Source: Russula earlei (taxonomy: Eukaryota; Basidiomycota; Agaricomycetes; Russulales; Russulaceae). Taken from it: DNA of 64,000 bases. The notes under the pieces were generated by a model that had not been told where the DNA came from, did not search any database, and saw nothing but the letters and a program-made list of their open reading frames with translations. The position numbers and the translations under genes were made by a program. Shown piece by piece: positions 39,801 through 51,447 of the stretch. How positions within the stretch are numbered: position 1 is the stretch's first letter; the number at the start of each line of letters is the position of its first letter. The stretch is from NCBI GenBank assembly GCA_025769875.1, contig JAGFNK010000190.1, forward strand, positions 1-64,000, given 5' to 3'.

Positions 39801-40256
39801 TCACGAATGCCCCATAGCACCCCCTATTGGCATTCCCATTATGCCCATTCCATCAAACACATTGGGACGAAGATGCCAATAATCCTCTGCTACCGCCTTG
39901 TCAATTTCCCCGGGGGACAGTTTCCACGACGGTTTGGGTTTGTACAAATTATCCCCAGTTGTTATAGCCCACATCCTTGCCTGGTTCTGATCAAATGTCC
40001 AGGTCGACGTTTCCCCCGGCTGGTTAGGGATGGTCAAGGGGATGGTACTATGTTGTCCATGGTCGTTGCCGGATTGAGATCCACCTGGACCGTGGGGGTT
40101 GTGGCTATTCAAAGGCGCTCTACAACGTAAAGTAAATTAAGGGACATAACAGAGCTTGAAGAGGTGGTGGCACCTAACCGAGATTGAATAAATCGAGAAC
40201 GATGAGAGGACGCCAATGCCGAGGCAGATAAAGGCGAGAACAGCGGAATTGCGCAT
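39801..40256 (-). CDS. Small secreted protein, family copy E
   Basis: Exons 40256-40174 (83 nt) and 40119-39801 (319 nt) join in phase 2 to give 133 residues. The N-terminus MRNSAVLAFICLGIGVLSSF is a signal peptide aligned with copies C and D. The mature part begins APLNSHNPHGPGGSQSGNDH and continues with QPGETSTWTFDQNQARMWAI and KPSWKLSPGEIDKAVAEDYW, ending in a Gly/Met-rich tail (GMGIMGMPIGGAMGHS). There is no cysteine in the mature chain. The 54 bp intron equals that of copy D. A TATA-like CTTATATT lies at about 40406 and the upstream element at 40482-40506. This is the longest and apparently fully intact member. Function is unknown. Confidence 0.7.
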
Positions 40257-40481
40257 TGTCGTTATGAGCGGGATCGTCGATTGAAAATGAAGATCGTGGA
40301 AGTCGTTGAGCAAAAGTGGTTGAGAAAAACTGTTGGTAACCAGTACCAAGAATGAGACAAATAGGAGCACTGCTAGAGAGGGCATTAGGAATCCGGGCAT
40401 TGGCTCTTATATTCCCAGGTGAGCCTGTTCTTGTGGATGGCCAACAGTGAATCTCCCGTGGATCAGAAGTATGATCAGACG

Positions 40482-40506
40482 GTAACTTCTGAATCACATC
40501 ATGATG
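40482..40506 (-). promoter_or_regulatory. Shared upstream palindromic element, copy E
   Basis: CTGAATCACATCATGATGGC lies about 235 bp upstream of the copy E start and keeps the ATCATGAT core. Confidence 0.45.
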
Positions 40507-40774
40507 GCTTGTGATGTTGGGCTTTGATAGTACTTTCATTGATCGGACTTCCGAGAGGCTGAGCACACCGATCAGCAAATTTGCAACAACAGTAGCGGTC
40601 AAAGTCAAAGTAGGCAATTTCTGGACAATTATTTGGCATTTTTGAGCTCAGATAATTGTGATTTTTGCAATTAATTGTCAAATTGTCAAAATCACCTCTG
40701 GAGGGGATTTGACAATTCTTGCTGTGATTATTCAGCATGATTATTCAACCTTGCAAGGTAAAAGATGACTAGTA

Positions 40775-41159
40775 TGTTGAACTGGAACCTGAATGGATCA
40801 AAGAAGGCGAAGACCTTCACACAAGGTTCAAGATCCGCTCATATATGTTACGTGTTAGACAGAACTTTAGTATATGCGCTTATGGAAATAGGGTTACGCA
40901 TACTACGTTATCTATCACAAGATGCAGCCTTATGCTGCGTCTAGAACATTTCCACATCACGCGTCACTCAGTGCATGATACAGTGGACACCTGTACTCAC
41001 CTCTTTTGGACTTAGGAACAGCCCTGGGTCATAGAGGTATAAATACCATACTTGTAGATGAGTATACATATCGCTCTACACCCCAATATCACTTGAGCAT
41101 TAGCACAACCTCTAAGGTGGGTTGCTTGGCCTGTTAGCTGCGCTCTATGCTGTGCAACA
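40775..41159 (+). repeat. Copia 5' LTR
   Basis: 385 bp, with a TATA-like GGTATAAATACC near 41036. It differs from the 3' LTR at nine positions, all CpG-type transitions. Confidence 0.93.
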
Positions 41160-41327
41160 GGTTATGGGCCCTGCAAGCCATGCGCCTTCATTGGCTGCAA
41201 CAATGGCTAAGCATCCCTGAAGCCTGCATGCTGCGGCAAGCTAGTCTACCCTATGGGAAGACTATGTCGGCTTGTTTGAATACAATACTCTTACTGACAA
41301 CCTCTAAGCCCCTTTCTAACAGCTACA

Positions 41328-42100
41328 ATGTCGTCGTCACAACCCTCTGCCCCTGTTGTCCCCATCCTTGATGGTGCAAACTATGGTATTTGGTCAAAGG
41401 CTATGAAAGCCTACCTTCATGTCCGTTGGACTGTGGGGTTATTGCAATGGCACTTTTGACATGCCAGTCCCTCCTGGACTTCCTCAGGCGCCTCTTGCCT
41501 GAAGAGATTGCTGCCCAGGCTGCCAGCTGTCGTAGCCCTGAAAGAATGGAACAAAGGAGATGACATGGCAGTTGGTCATATGGTCCTTAGATCGAGCATC
41601 GTGATCCAACAAGATCTTACGTCTTTGGATAACGCTGAGACAATTTGGAATCACCTAGATACCCTTTATGGTACGGTGACTACCACCAGCATCTATAAGG
41701 ACTTTAAAGAAGCTATTTCCATTGCATTAATCCGAGCCAGCATCCTGGCCCACAAATGGATTGGATACACGCTGCATTCCAGCGTCTCACCGCATCCTCC
41801 CTCATTATTCCTGACACCTTACAGGCACTCATCATGCTTGCAGCCATTCCCCCGAAATGGGAAATGCTTGTCCACATTGTCACTCAGAACTATGATTTAA
41901 CCAATCTTAGTCTGAAGGATGTCCGAGAGGCTATTGTCTCTCAATATCAAACTGAGATGAATCGTGGCACAAATAAAAAACACAGCGCACAGAAGCTCTC
42001 AGCTGTCAAGCGCAAGCACGGTGACCCCTCCTTCTCCAATCAGCAGCAGGGCAATAAGCCCAAGCGCGATGAAGATAAGGACAAGCAGCCAGTGCGGTAA
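41328..42100 (+). pseudogene. Copia gag remnant
   Basis: The ATG opens a short frame with PILDGANYGIWSKAMKAYL, typical of copia gag N-termini, then stops at 41460. The same frame resumes with LKEWNKGDDMAVGHMVL and AETIWNHLDTLYG (the UBN2-type gag core) to about 41740. The next part (IPPKWEMLVHIVTQNYDL) is in another frame up to a basic tail. So at least one stop and one frameshift break it. The nucleocapsid zinc knuckle was not seen. Confidence 0.75.
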
Positions 42101-42605
42101 GCGCGGCGGCAAAGGAAAAGGGAAAGGCAAGGAGAAGGCCGATCACTAGCCATGGTCCCTGGACACTCCCACATTGCGGATGTTGCCGCACTCCCACTCC
42201 CGACCATTACCACTATCGCCCATCTGGGTCCTTCAGGGGATCCAACAACGTACCGTCCCAACTGCGACTGACCCTCACAAATGCACCCACATGCCCTTAC
42301 AAGGCCTTAAACAAAGCAGCTTGATCTTGCTGACGATCTTGGGGTAACTCCCACTATACAGACAGTCAAGACCCTCGAGCAGCGGATCTCGACTCAATCC
42401 GCTGCCTCGTCGAGTGCAGTCAAATTACCGTCGCCATTCCCTGAGCCTATGGACCAGGACGATGGCGACTTTCGTGCAAACAAATACGTTGGATTTATTC
42501 GACATATATGACGGTATCCCAGAAGGTGCTGCCACCCCTGAGCGTGCTCTGACCTCTGTCGGATGAAGCGCTTGATTGGGGCAGTGACCCCGAAGATAAT
42601 GAAGC

Positions 42606-43785
42606 GTGTGTGCGCCTCCCTCTCTCTTTCACTCGCTAAAGAACCTTTTAGCATCTCCCCAGCCCCTAAGTGGGCTAGATATGTCTAAAAAGTGTTTGCT
42701 TGTATCGCACAATGTACAAATTAGTGCAGGAAGTAGTTCCCTGCATAGTGAATGTAACACCAATTGTTTGAGATGTAGAGGAAAGCACGACTTGAGTAAA
42801 TTGGGATCCTTATGGCTCCTAGACTCTGGCGCGTCCGCACACTTCACCTTCGAAATAAAAGACTTTATAGAGTATATGCCGGCTTTGCTGCACGAAAGAT
42901 CCCCTGTTAAAACTGCCGATAACACAATATATGTGGAAGGCAAAGGTGCTGTGTTGCTTCGGCACACTGTCAACTCTAAAATGGTTGTCACGCGCATTTC
43001 TCCTGTCCTTTATATTCTGAAAATTAACACTCGGAATTATCTATGGGGGAGTTTTCACAACAAGGGATGCATGCATTAGGGAATAATAGACATATTTCCC
43101 TACAGAGAGGACGGATGTATAATCCTGTCCTCTTACCCCTTATTCTCGGGTCAAACCACGTATTGGTTAGACGCCTCTATTGAAAGCGCGCAAGCGCATT
43201 CTCTTATCTACATGGTAGATTATGATGTCATCCACCGATGCCTTGGCCACCCATCTAAGGATGTCATAACACATGCAAAGACACATACCAAGGGTCTCCC
43301 TGAAGACCTGAAAATCCCTAAGGAACAGCCAGTATGTTCGTGGCTGCACGCAAGGCAAAATGCCTGCATCTGCGCACCCCCCTTCTGAAATTCGTGCCTC
43401 TGCACTGTTCGAGCGTAATTCACTCGGACGTCAAGAGTTTCCCTGTGAAGTCGTATCATAAGTATGAATATTTCGTCAGCTTCATTGACAATTATTCCTC
43501 CTATGCATGGATCACACTCTTAAAAAATAAAAAGTCGACCATAATGGCTGTCAAACAATTCCTTGCTATGGTCAAGAACCAATATAAAGCAGGAATTAGA
43601 GAGTGGATGTCCGATGCTGGCGGGAGAGTACAAATCCAAGGCTTTTGATAACGTCCTAAAGGACAAAGGAATTAAAATCCTGCAAAGTGCCCCATACACT
43701 CCACAACAGAATGGACACGCAGAGCGCTTTATGCACACTGTAATGGACAAAGCTCAGGCAATGCGCCTTGAAGCTTGTCTACCTC
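42606..43785 (+). pseudogene. Copia protease and integrase, part 1
   Basis: LWLLDSGASAHFTFE near 42810-42860 is the aspartic protease active site. RCLGHPSKDVITHAK (about 43235-43280) is the GAG-pre-integrase zinc region. IDNYSSYAWITLLKNKK and QSAPYTPQQNGHAERFMHTV come from the integrase core, the latter in a shifted frame. The core is cut at 43785 by a solo LTR and resumes at 44652. Confidence 0.8.
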
Positions 43786-44651
43786 TGTTACACCATTTTC
43801 CTTTTACGTTTACTTCTTACCTTTTGCTATGGACTGCTTGCTTGCGTACGTCCCTTTACCTACTGGTCTTGTGATCTCTTACGTCTTGTGATCCTTTCTG
43901 TGTTATCATGTGATCCATACACGTCCAGGTAACACTGGATTGCTGTTACTTTCCCTTTGTTTGGTTCTCTTTCCATTTATGTTCACTTCTTAGTTTCAAC
44001 TGTGCAATGCTGCGCACCTACTGTGCAGCACAGTTACTTGGTTCTGACTCATTCGTGGCCTCATTCCTATGACTCCTACTATGCTAGTAGCACAGTCAAA
44101 GCGCAGCTATTGCTGCGCTTCTCCTGTATATATAAGCTCAGTACTTTGTGACCAAAGCCCTAAGCTTGGTCTCTTGTAGAATCCAACCTACTCTTGTCCA
44201 AACATATTCGCCTGCAACCCACTTCACTCTCACAAACTTAACCCACAACTACCTCTCCATTTCATCAACTCTCAACACACCATCCACCATCTACTCTTCG
44301 CCTTTCCCTTCCTTCCCTAAGAGTCTCTCTTCACTCTCCTGAGAAGAGCTCTCCTCCTTTAAGACCTACCTTCCTCTACTCTCTCTGCGTTGTTCAAGGT
44401 CTCGACGGACTTGAACGCATATAGCTAGTGGAACCAGCCCTAGTCTATCCCATTACAAACTTACCCTAGCTTCTCAACGGACCGAGTCGTACTAGGAAGG
44501 GTCTATTGGCCATAACCTGTTTAGCATAAAACACTTCGACCGCTGCAGGGATCCTTACTCATTATACACGGGAACCAGCCCGTTTCTTGAACACCTCTCT
44601 ATCATCGACTTGCTTTCTGCTTGTGAACTGACACGGCTAGTTACCGTGACA
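43786..44651 (+). mobile_element. Solo LTR family 1, copy 1 (866 bp), TSD ACCTC
   Basis: Starts TGTTACACC, ends TTACCGTGACA, and is flanked by ACCTC on both sides (43781-43785, 44652-44656) inside the copia integrase. A TATA-like GTATATATAAGC is at about 44126. The reverse complement occurs at 50582-51447 with equal length and near identity. Confidence 0.93.
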
Positions 44652-45200
44652 ACCTCCCTCCTGGTGGGAATTTGCAGTGAATCATGGGACACACTGTTAC
44701 AATAGGACACCTGCCAGACACCTTCAATGGCGTACACCCTATGAAGTCCTAAAGAACGAGGTCCCTGACATCTCACACCTCAGAGTATTTGGTTGCGGTG
44801 CATATGTGCATATACCAGAAAAGCGTTGAGTCAATAAGCTTTCGCCCAAAAGCGAGCTAATGATCTACCTTGGTCACACTGAGGGGATCAAAGCCTCACT
44901 CTTCATGAGGCTCCCAAATAATACACTTTACACAAATGCTACTGCCCTGTACGATGAGACCCTGTACCCCAAATGCGACAAAGCATGCACTAAAGGTACC
45001 ACGTGGATTAATGAACCACGTGAGGAACTACCGCAACAACCTGTCGAAGACACCATTCCTGGTGTTGACAACCCATTCCCTGCTATCAAAAGTGAGGACA
45101 ATGAGCAGCCTATACAGGCGCCAGAAGTAGAGGAACACAAGCAAACGCCCATCCCTCCTACACTGTCCCCTCCTCCTGTTGAAGAACCTGTACCTCTTTG
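44652..45200 (+). pseudogene. Copia integrase, part 2
   Basis: After the solo LTR the integrase C-terminal part continues with PYEVLKNEVPDISHLRVFGC and SELMIYLGHTEGIK, then an acidic Pro-rich linker. A TGA lies in the frame near 44830, so it is not functional. Confidence 0.75.
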
Positions 45201-45213
45201 AAGGTCTCAGCGG

Positions 45214-45963
45214 TTGAGGAAAGTACCTACCCATCCTGGCAACGTCTATGGTGAACGCAGACACCCCACAGAAGTGGAAAAAGACGTTCGGCGCACACAC
45301 ACATGGAGAACAATGACAGAAAACCAACCCGGTAGCTCTGGTGAGGGTAGTATGTCAGGATCGGCCGCACCAGGCCCTTACCCTCCTGTCGTCCTTGACG
45401 ATCAACCGCCACAAGCCTCTGAGGATGAGGTAGAAGACATTCTATGTCTAGCAAGGGAAGGGGGAGTCAAATTTCTGAACTATCTGCTCGCCCAAGCAGT
45501 TCCACTAAGTTCGGAAGCACCCGATACTGTGAAGATTTGCGAATGGACCTTTAGGGACATTCTGCAAATGCCAAGTGAACTCCAAAAGGAGTGGAAAGAT
45601 GCTTGTCGTGAGGAGTTGGAATCCCTCTGCAGACGCAAAGTCTTCGAACTAGTCGATCCTCCCAAGGATTGCAAAATAATCAAAAATAGATGGGTATTCG
45701 ACCTTAAGTCTGATGGTCGTAAAAAAGCCAGACTAGTCGCCAAAGGCTTCTCCCAAGTAGAAGGCATTGACTATGACGAAATATTCTCACCCGTGGTACG
45801 GTTTGAGACAGTCCGCCTGATGATTGCGCTCACAGCGCTCAAAAACTGGCACATTAGTGGACTAGATGTCAAAACTGCCTTTCTCTATGGTGAGCTCGAT
45901 GAAGAGCTCTATATGGAGCAGCCCGAGGGCTTCAAAATAAAAGGCCAAGAGCGTAAAGTCATG
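45214..45963 (+). pseudogene. Copia reverse transcriptase, part 1
   Basis: The open frame carries ARLVAKGFSQVEGIDYDEIF, SPVVRFETVRLMIALTA and LDVKTAFLYGELDEELYMEQ, the first half of the RVT_2 domain including its first catalytic Asp. It is interrupted after KVM by a solo LTR and resumes at 46926. Confidence 0.85.
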
Positions 45964-46925
45964 TGTCATGAACCATTCTCCGGAGAGGGCCCTTGAAGGA
46001 CCCTTCCTTATAGGAGGAAACCCAGCCTCTATGGTGTCACCCTGTTCACACGAGCAAAAGGGGTGAGTAGAGGTGTCCACAATATCGTGTGCGCATTGTT
46101 GCGCGAGCGATTCTCGGCACAATCGACATACAGCAAGCCCCACTTAAAGGCAACCCTTCTAGCAACAAAAGACAGTATTAGGGCCTTCCTAAGGACCCTT
46201 TGGAACGACCCTAGGAGCTCTACAATAGGTACTCACCTAGTATCAAAGGCCCTACAACGCGTTATTAGACCAACTCTAATAACTATAGAACGAACTATAA
46301 GGCAACACTAAGGACCTTAATAGAAGTATTAGGGTCGACTCTAAGGACCCTAATAGAACTATATAAGGGCCTTATAAGATAACACTATTCCCTAACCAAA
46401 CTACAAGTCCTCAAATGACTGGCCCTAAACTAACTAACAGGAAATGAATCAGGTGCTCGCACGTGGACTAAAGCAGTGAACACGTGGACAATGGAAGCTC
46501 TTACTCATCAAGAGAAGCTTTCTTACTCAGCAGCTTACTGAGCATGACTGAGCATGCTCAGTAAGCATCCTCCGACTTCTTACTCATCACTCCATTGTGC
46601 TTGATAACAAGGTTATGACTTGTTCCCTATTTAGCAGTTCTCTTGTAGTATATAAGCGCTCAATAAAGTAGCGGACAGTCCTCAGACTGTCCATTTGTTT
46701 ACGGCACTCTCCATCCCTGGGATACTCCTTTAAGGACCATCCCCTTGTGACTATCCTGGCTTCTCCTCTGTGTGACTGCTTGACTCTCACAGTAACAATA
46801 CCTCTCTGGTATCTGTTACTACTCTGGACTCTACTTCTTGCCCACACCATCTTGGACGTTTATCGACTCATCTCTGAGCTTATCCCTTGCTCTTGAACTG
46901 GATAGTTCAACAGTGAGTCTTGACA
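45964..46925 (+). mobile_element. Solo LTR family 2, copy 1 (962 bp), TSD TCATG
   Basis: Starts TGTCATGAACC, ends GAGTCTTGACA, flanked by TCATG (45959-45963, 46926-46930). A TATA-like AGTATATAAGCGC lies near 46647. The distal part matches the LTR pieces at about 55040-55361 and 63795-63952. It sits inside the copia RT frame. Confidence 0.93.
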
Positions 46926-48031
46926 TCATGTGCCTTAAACGCGCAATATATGGACTCAAGCAAGCGGCACTTGCATGGTGGAAAGCCCTTGACAGGTCCA
47001 TGGCCTTGCTTGGCCTTATTCGCCTCATGTCTGACTCTGGGCTCTTTGTTAGTAAAGACAAGAGCATCATAGCCATCATCTATGTTGATGATGTGCTCTT
47101 CTTTGGAGCAGATAAAAAACAAATAAATAAAACAAAGGAGTGCTTTATGAAGCTCTGGGAATGTTGAGATCTGGGCGATGCCCAAGAATTTCTATGCATG
47201 TGCATCATACGCAAGTCTGGCCAAATACATCTGGACCAGACTGAGTATCTAAGGAAAGTGCTGCAGCATTTCGACTTGCTTAATGCAAATCCTGCTCCTA
47301 CTCCGCTACCAGAGGGCTATCACCCCTCTCCCAACACTTCCGCTGCTGACCAAGCCTTGCGGTCAAAATTCCAGCAAGTTATAGGATCACTCCTATACAT
47401 AATGCTTGGAACGCATCCAGACATAGCCTTTGCTGTCACAAAGTTGTCGCAACATGCTGCCAATCCCTCAGAGGATCATTTAAATCGTGCATACTATATT
47501 TGCCGATACCTCTTGGGAACCGCCAATTATGCCTTGGTCTATGATGGACCATCTAATGGTGGCCTAATGGCATATGCAGACTCCGACTGGGCTTCTGATC
47601 CGACTAATCAGAAGTCCACTATAGGCTATATGGTGAACCTGGCTGGAGCAATATTTTTGTGGAACTCACGAGCACAGAAAACAGTCGCGCTCTCCTCCAC
47701 TGAAGCAGAGTACATGTCGCTCTCTGACACGAGCAGACAGTTAATTTGGATTAAATCCTTACTAACAGAACTTGGCATTAATCTTGCTCCCATCCCACTG
47801 TTCGGTGATAACCAAGGCTCAATATTCTTAGCCTCCAACCCTGTGCAAGAAAAGCGCATCAAACACATTGATTTGCGCTATCACTTCATTTGTGAAGTCA
47901 TACAAAATAAACAGGTGGAGCTATTCTTTATTGAAGGGGCTAATAACCCAGCCGACATGTTCACCAAGAACCTTGGTCATGTTAAGTTCCTCAAATTCAG
48001 GGAGCAACTAGGACTAACGTTCTACCCCTGA
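46926..48031 (+). pseudogene. Copia reverse transcriptase part 2 and RNase H
   Basis: Continues the RT with MCLKRAIYGLKQAALAWWKA and the catalytic IYVDDVLFFGAD. A TGA at 47165-47167 interrupts it. RNase H follows with LMAYADSDWASDPTNQKSTI, ALSSTEAEYMSLSDTSRQLI and KRIKHIDLRYHFICE. The last 277 codons are fully open, the best preserved part of the element. Confidence 0.88.
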
Positions 48032-48080
48032 ATGTGGGAAAATGCTCATGGCATCTACTGATGCACTTAGCAAGGGGGAG

Positions 48081-48465
48081 TGTTGAACCGGAACCCGAAT
48101 GGATCAAAGAAGGCGAAGACCTTCACACAAGGTTCAAGATCCACTCATATATGTTACGTGTTAGACAGAACTTTAGTATATGCGCTTATGGAAATAGGGT
48201 TACGCATACTACGTTATCTATCACAAGATGCAGCCTTATGCTGTATCTAGAACATTTCCACATCACGCGTCACTCAGTGCGTGATACAGTGGACACCTGT
48301 ACTCACCTCTTTTGGACTTAGGAACAGCCCTGGGTCATAGAGGTATAAATACCATACTTGTAGACGAGTATACATATCACTCTACACCCCAATATCACTT
48401 GAGCATTAGCACAACCTCTAAGGTGGGTTGCTTGGCCTGTTAGCTGCGCTCTATGCTGCGCAACA
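48081..48465 (+). repeat. Copia 3' LTR
   Basis: 385 bp, directly after the purine tract. It keeps CpG at most positions where the 5' LTR has TG or CA. Confidence 0.93.
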
Positions 48466-49446
48466 TAGTATACTGGCTTTATAGTCATCCTGCTTGTCAT
48501 TTGAGCTTGAACATCCTACAGACTGAAAGCCATTATACATGGCCCAGACAGCTACCCCAGCCTCTAGAAAACCCTCTGCATGCATTCAAACTGCATTCAT
48601 ATTCAAATAGTAGTAACTGGAGTAAATTTGACAGGTTGAGTGTCAAGACTCACTATTGAACAATCCAGTTCAAGAGTGAGTGGAAAGGCTAGAGATGAGT
48701 TGGTAGATGTCTAAGGCCCCATACAGCAATGAAATTTTTACAAAATTTTGAAACTTTTGCAAATATTTTGAAATTCAGGGGTTTCTGGAGTCACTTGTGT
48801 GACAGGAGTACTCATCATGACATCATGTAATATCATAATATCAGAAGTATTTTTTTAAGGTTTCTTGGCATTTGCCAGACAGTCACCAGACAGTCACAAG
48901 GTGCAGGTGCAGCAAAGCATAAGGCATATGATGAGGTCCTGTTGCAACACACGAGACACTGTCATAATGCACCCTCTGTCTTTTTGACCAACTGGCCATA
49001 CTGATACCATGTCTGATCAACAGAGCCAAGAGGAAAACCAACTAGAACACCAGCAACCCCACATGCAGGCAGTAGTACCACTTGTCACAGTCTCACAGAA
49101 CTGGTACCTTGGACCAAACTGGCAACTGGGATAGCTGACCTCGACATGTCTCATGTTTAGTTCATGTTATATGACTTGTTTTACCTGACTTGTGCCTACA
49201 ATGACTCCTTCTCATGCCCAGCCCCCAATTGCCTTGTTACTGACTCATTGCTACCTGCAGGATGCTATTTGATATAGTATTTCTGTGTATATAAACTGTT
49301 CTGTCAAAGAGAACAAGCCTTAGGCTTGTTCTCCTGAGAATTCACTAGTTTACACCTCAGGATCCATTCATCTTAGAGCCCTCAAGCTCTTTGTCTGAAA
49401 CTTCCCATATTGCTAAGTCTTCCAGATGTGAAGACTTATCAATCAT
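48466..49446. other. Unassigned repeat-like DNA
   Basis: No gene. AT-rich, with a TATA-like GTGTATATAAACTG at about 49285 followed by CT-rich leader-like sequence, which could be an older LTR interrupted at 49446 by the next solo LTR. No ends could be fixed. Confidence 0.35.
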
Positions 49447-50002
49447 TGTTAAGATCTGACGGATCTTAGTACCGACTCTTTAGTGAAAGAGTTGCTTGAT
49501 ATAGTTCAAGCACTAGACTTCGAACCCTTTGATATTATCTCAGGAAGATTGAATGTAGAAAAGAGAGGGACCTCTTTCAGTTAGAGTCTGCACTATAATT
49601 TTGTGTAGATCAGTTGACAAGATGGTTGTCTTGTTAAAAGTGTAAGTCAAGCATAAGGCTCGACTTCTTGGTACCACAGACTATTTATACGATATCTCAA
49701 TAACTGCTGATTCGATTCGTACGAAACTCGGGGCGCACATAGCTGAGAGCCAGTAGTATCCAAATACAGAAAGCGCAATTCAAGAATGTTAGAAATGACT
49801 CACGCATGAGTCATTCTTTCCTAGTATCAGTCATGAATCAATAAGCAGTGAGTAAGCTCTTACTGATCAGGATCAGTAAGCAATCACTAAGCCAGACAGG
49901 ATCAGTAAGCGACCACTAAGCCAGATCAATAAGCAGACATATGAGTAATCACAGATGAGTCAGCAAAACAGATGACAGTCGGAGAACAAGAGAATCCTAA
50001 CA
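49447..50002 (-). mobile_element. Solo gypsy-type LTR (556 bp), TSD ATCAT
   Basis: On the minus strand it starts TGTTAGGATTCTC, like the LTR of the gypsy element at 55362. It ends TCTTAACA and is flanked by ATCAT (49442-49446, 50003-50007). It is clearly diverged from the 534 bp LTRs, so it represents a related subfamily. Confidence 0.9.
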
Positions 50003-50581
50003 ATCATTCCCCCTCTCTGCAGTACACACTAGCAAGGACTGTGTTGTCACTGAGATCCCCAAACTCCATGAGAACCTGTTGTCTTGCTCAACTCCCTGCA
50101 CTCATCTCACATGTGAAATGATTTGTCAGTGACATCAGGAAAAACCTCCCATGCTGGTGAGAGATTATTATCCCTTGCTAGCATCATTTATCAAAAACTG
50201 AAATTATTGTTGCCAGTTTACCCCCAATAATTTTATCAACCATTATCATCATTATGGGATAATAATTTTGCTATTATGATAATTCATGGTTCTCATTCTA
50301 TAATTTTGGATTGGATAGTTCATGACATGATTGATAATGAGCACTGATAATAGTGCAATGACTTTGCAGTCCATTCAGCTACGCTATGACAGGAATACTA
50401 ATGTAGGCATTTTAAAATGCCAAACTGAAAACAAGTGTAGATGTATGAGAACAATAATTTGTCCAAGAGAACAATATGAGTGGGTATAATGTCACTGTTG
50501 GTTTGAGGGACCAAGGATGGTGTGAGCTTGCTCAATTGTTGAGTTCTTCAAGGTTGAGTCCAGCAATTGGAACTGAGGTTC
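50003..50581. other. AT-rich spacer
   Basis: No feature recognised. It may be the remaining part of the unit interrupted by the solo LTR at 49447. Confidence 0.35.
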
Positions 50582-51447
50582 TGTCACGGTAACTAGCCGT
50601 GTCAGTTCACAAGCAGAAAGCAAGTCGATGATAGAGAGGTGTTCAAGAAACGGGCTGGTTCCCGTGTATAATGAGTAAGGATCCCTGCAGCAGTCGAAGT
50701 GTTTTATGCTAAACAGGTTATGGCCAATAGACCCTTCCTAGTACGACTCGGTCCGTTGAGAAGCTAGGGTAAGTTTGTAATGGGATAGACTAGGGCTGGT
50801 TCCACTAGCTATATGCGTTCAAGTCCGTCGAGACCTTGAACAACGCAGAGAGAGTAGAGGAAGGTAGGTCTTAAAGGAGGAGAGCTCTTCTCAGGAGAGT
50901 GAAGAGAGACTCTTAGGGAAGGAAGGGAAAGGCGAAGAGTAGATGGTGGATGGTGTGTTGAGAGTTGATGAAATGGAGAGGTAGTTGTGGGTTAAGTTTG
51001 TGAGAGTGAAGTGGGTTGCAGGCGAATATGTTTGGACAAGAGTAGGTTGGATTCTACAAGAGACCAAGCTTAGGGCTTTGGTCACAAAGTACTGAGCTTA
51101 TATATACAGGAGAAGCGCAGCAATAGCTGCGCTTTGACTGTGCTACTAGCATAGTAGGAGTCATAGGAATGAGGCCACGAATGAGTCAGAACCAAGTAAC
51201 TGTGCTGCACAGTAGGTGCGCAGCATTGCACAGTTGAAACTAAGAAGTGAACATAAATGGAAAGAGAACCAAACAAAGGGAAAGTAACAGCAATCCAGTG
51301 TTACCTGGACGTGTATGGATCACATGATAACACAGAAAGGATCACAAGACGTAAGAGATCACAAGACCAGTAGGTAAAGGGACGTACGCAAGCAAGCAGT
51401 CCATAGCAAAAGGTAAGAAGTAAACGTAAAAGGAAAATGGTGTAACA
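50582..51447 (-). mobile_element. Solo LTR family 1, copy 2 (866 bp), TSD GGTTC
   Basis: Reverse complement of 43786-44651, same length, flanked by GGTTC (50577-50581, 51448-51452). One clear difference seen by eye is C to T at a CpG near 50693 (minus-strand reading). Two near-identical solo LTRs indicate a recently active family with no internal region in this window. Confidence 0.93.

Larger units (their letters stand above)
40775..48465 (+). mobile_element. Ty1/copia retrotransposon, decayed, TSD TAGTA
   Basis: Two 385 bp LTRs (40775-41159 and 48081-48465) begin TGTTGAAC and end GCAACA. The 5 bp duplication TAGTA flanks the element (40770-40774, 48466-48470). A polypurine tract AAGGGGGAG precedes the 3' LTR. 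Domain order gag - protease - integrase - RT - RNase H identifies copia. Removing the two nested solo LTRs leaves about 5.9 kb. Multiple stops and frameshifts mean no autonomous activity is expected. Confidence 0.95.

Noticed and set aside
40137..40180. HHLFKL / GHLFKF / GRLFKF as a conserved protein motif of the secreted family
   Set aside because: It is the read-through of the conserved intron start. Splicing after the signal peptide gives phase-consistent products in copies C, D and E, so the similarity is in intron DNA.
40257..40400. Longer N-terminus of copy E (start at 40400)
   Set aside because: The extra region aligns with the untranslated leaders of the other copies, and the predicted signal peptide begins at 40256.
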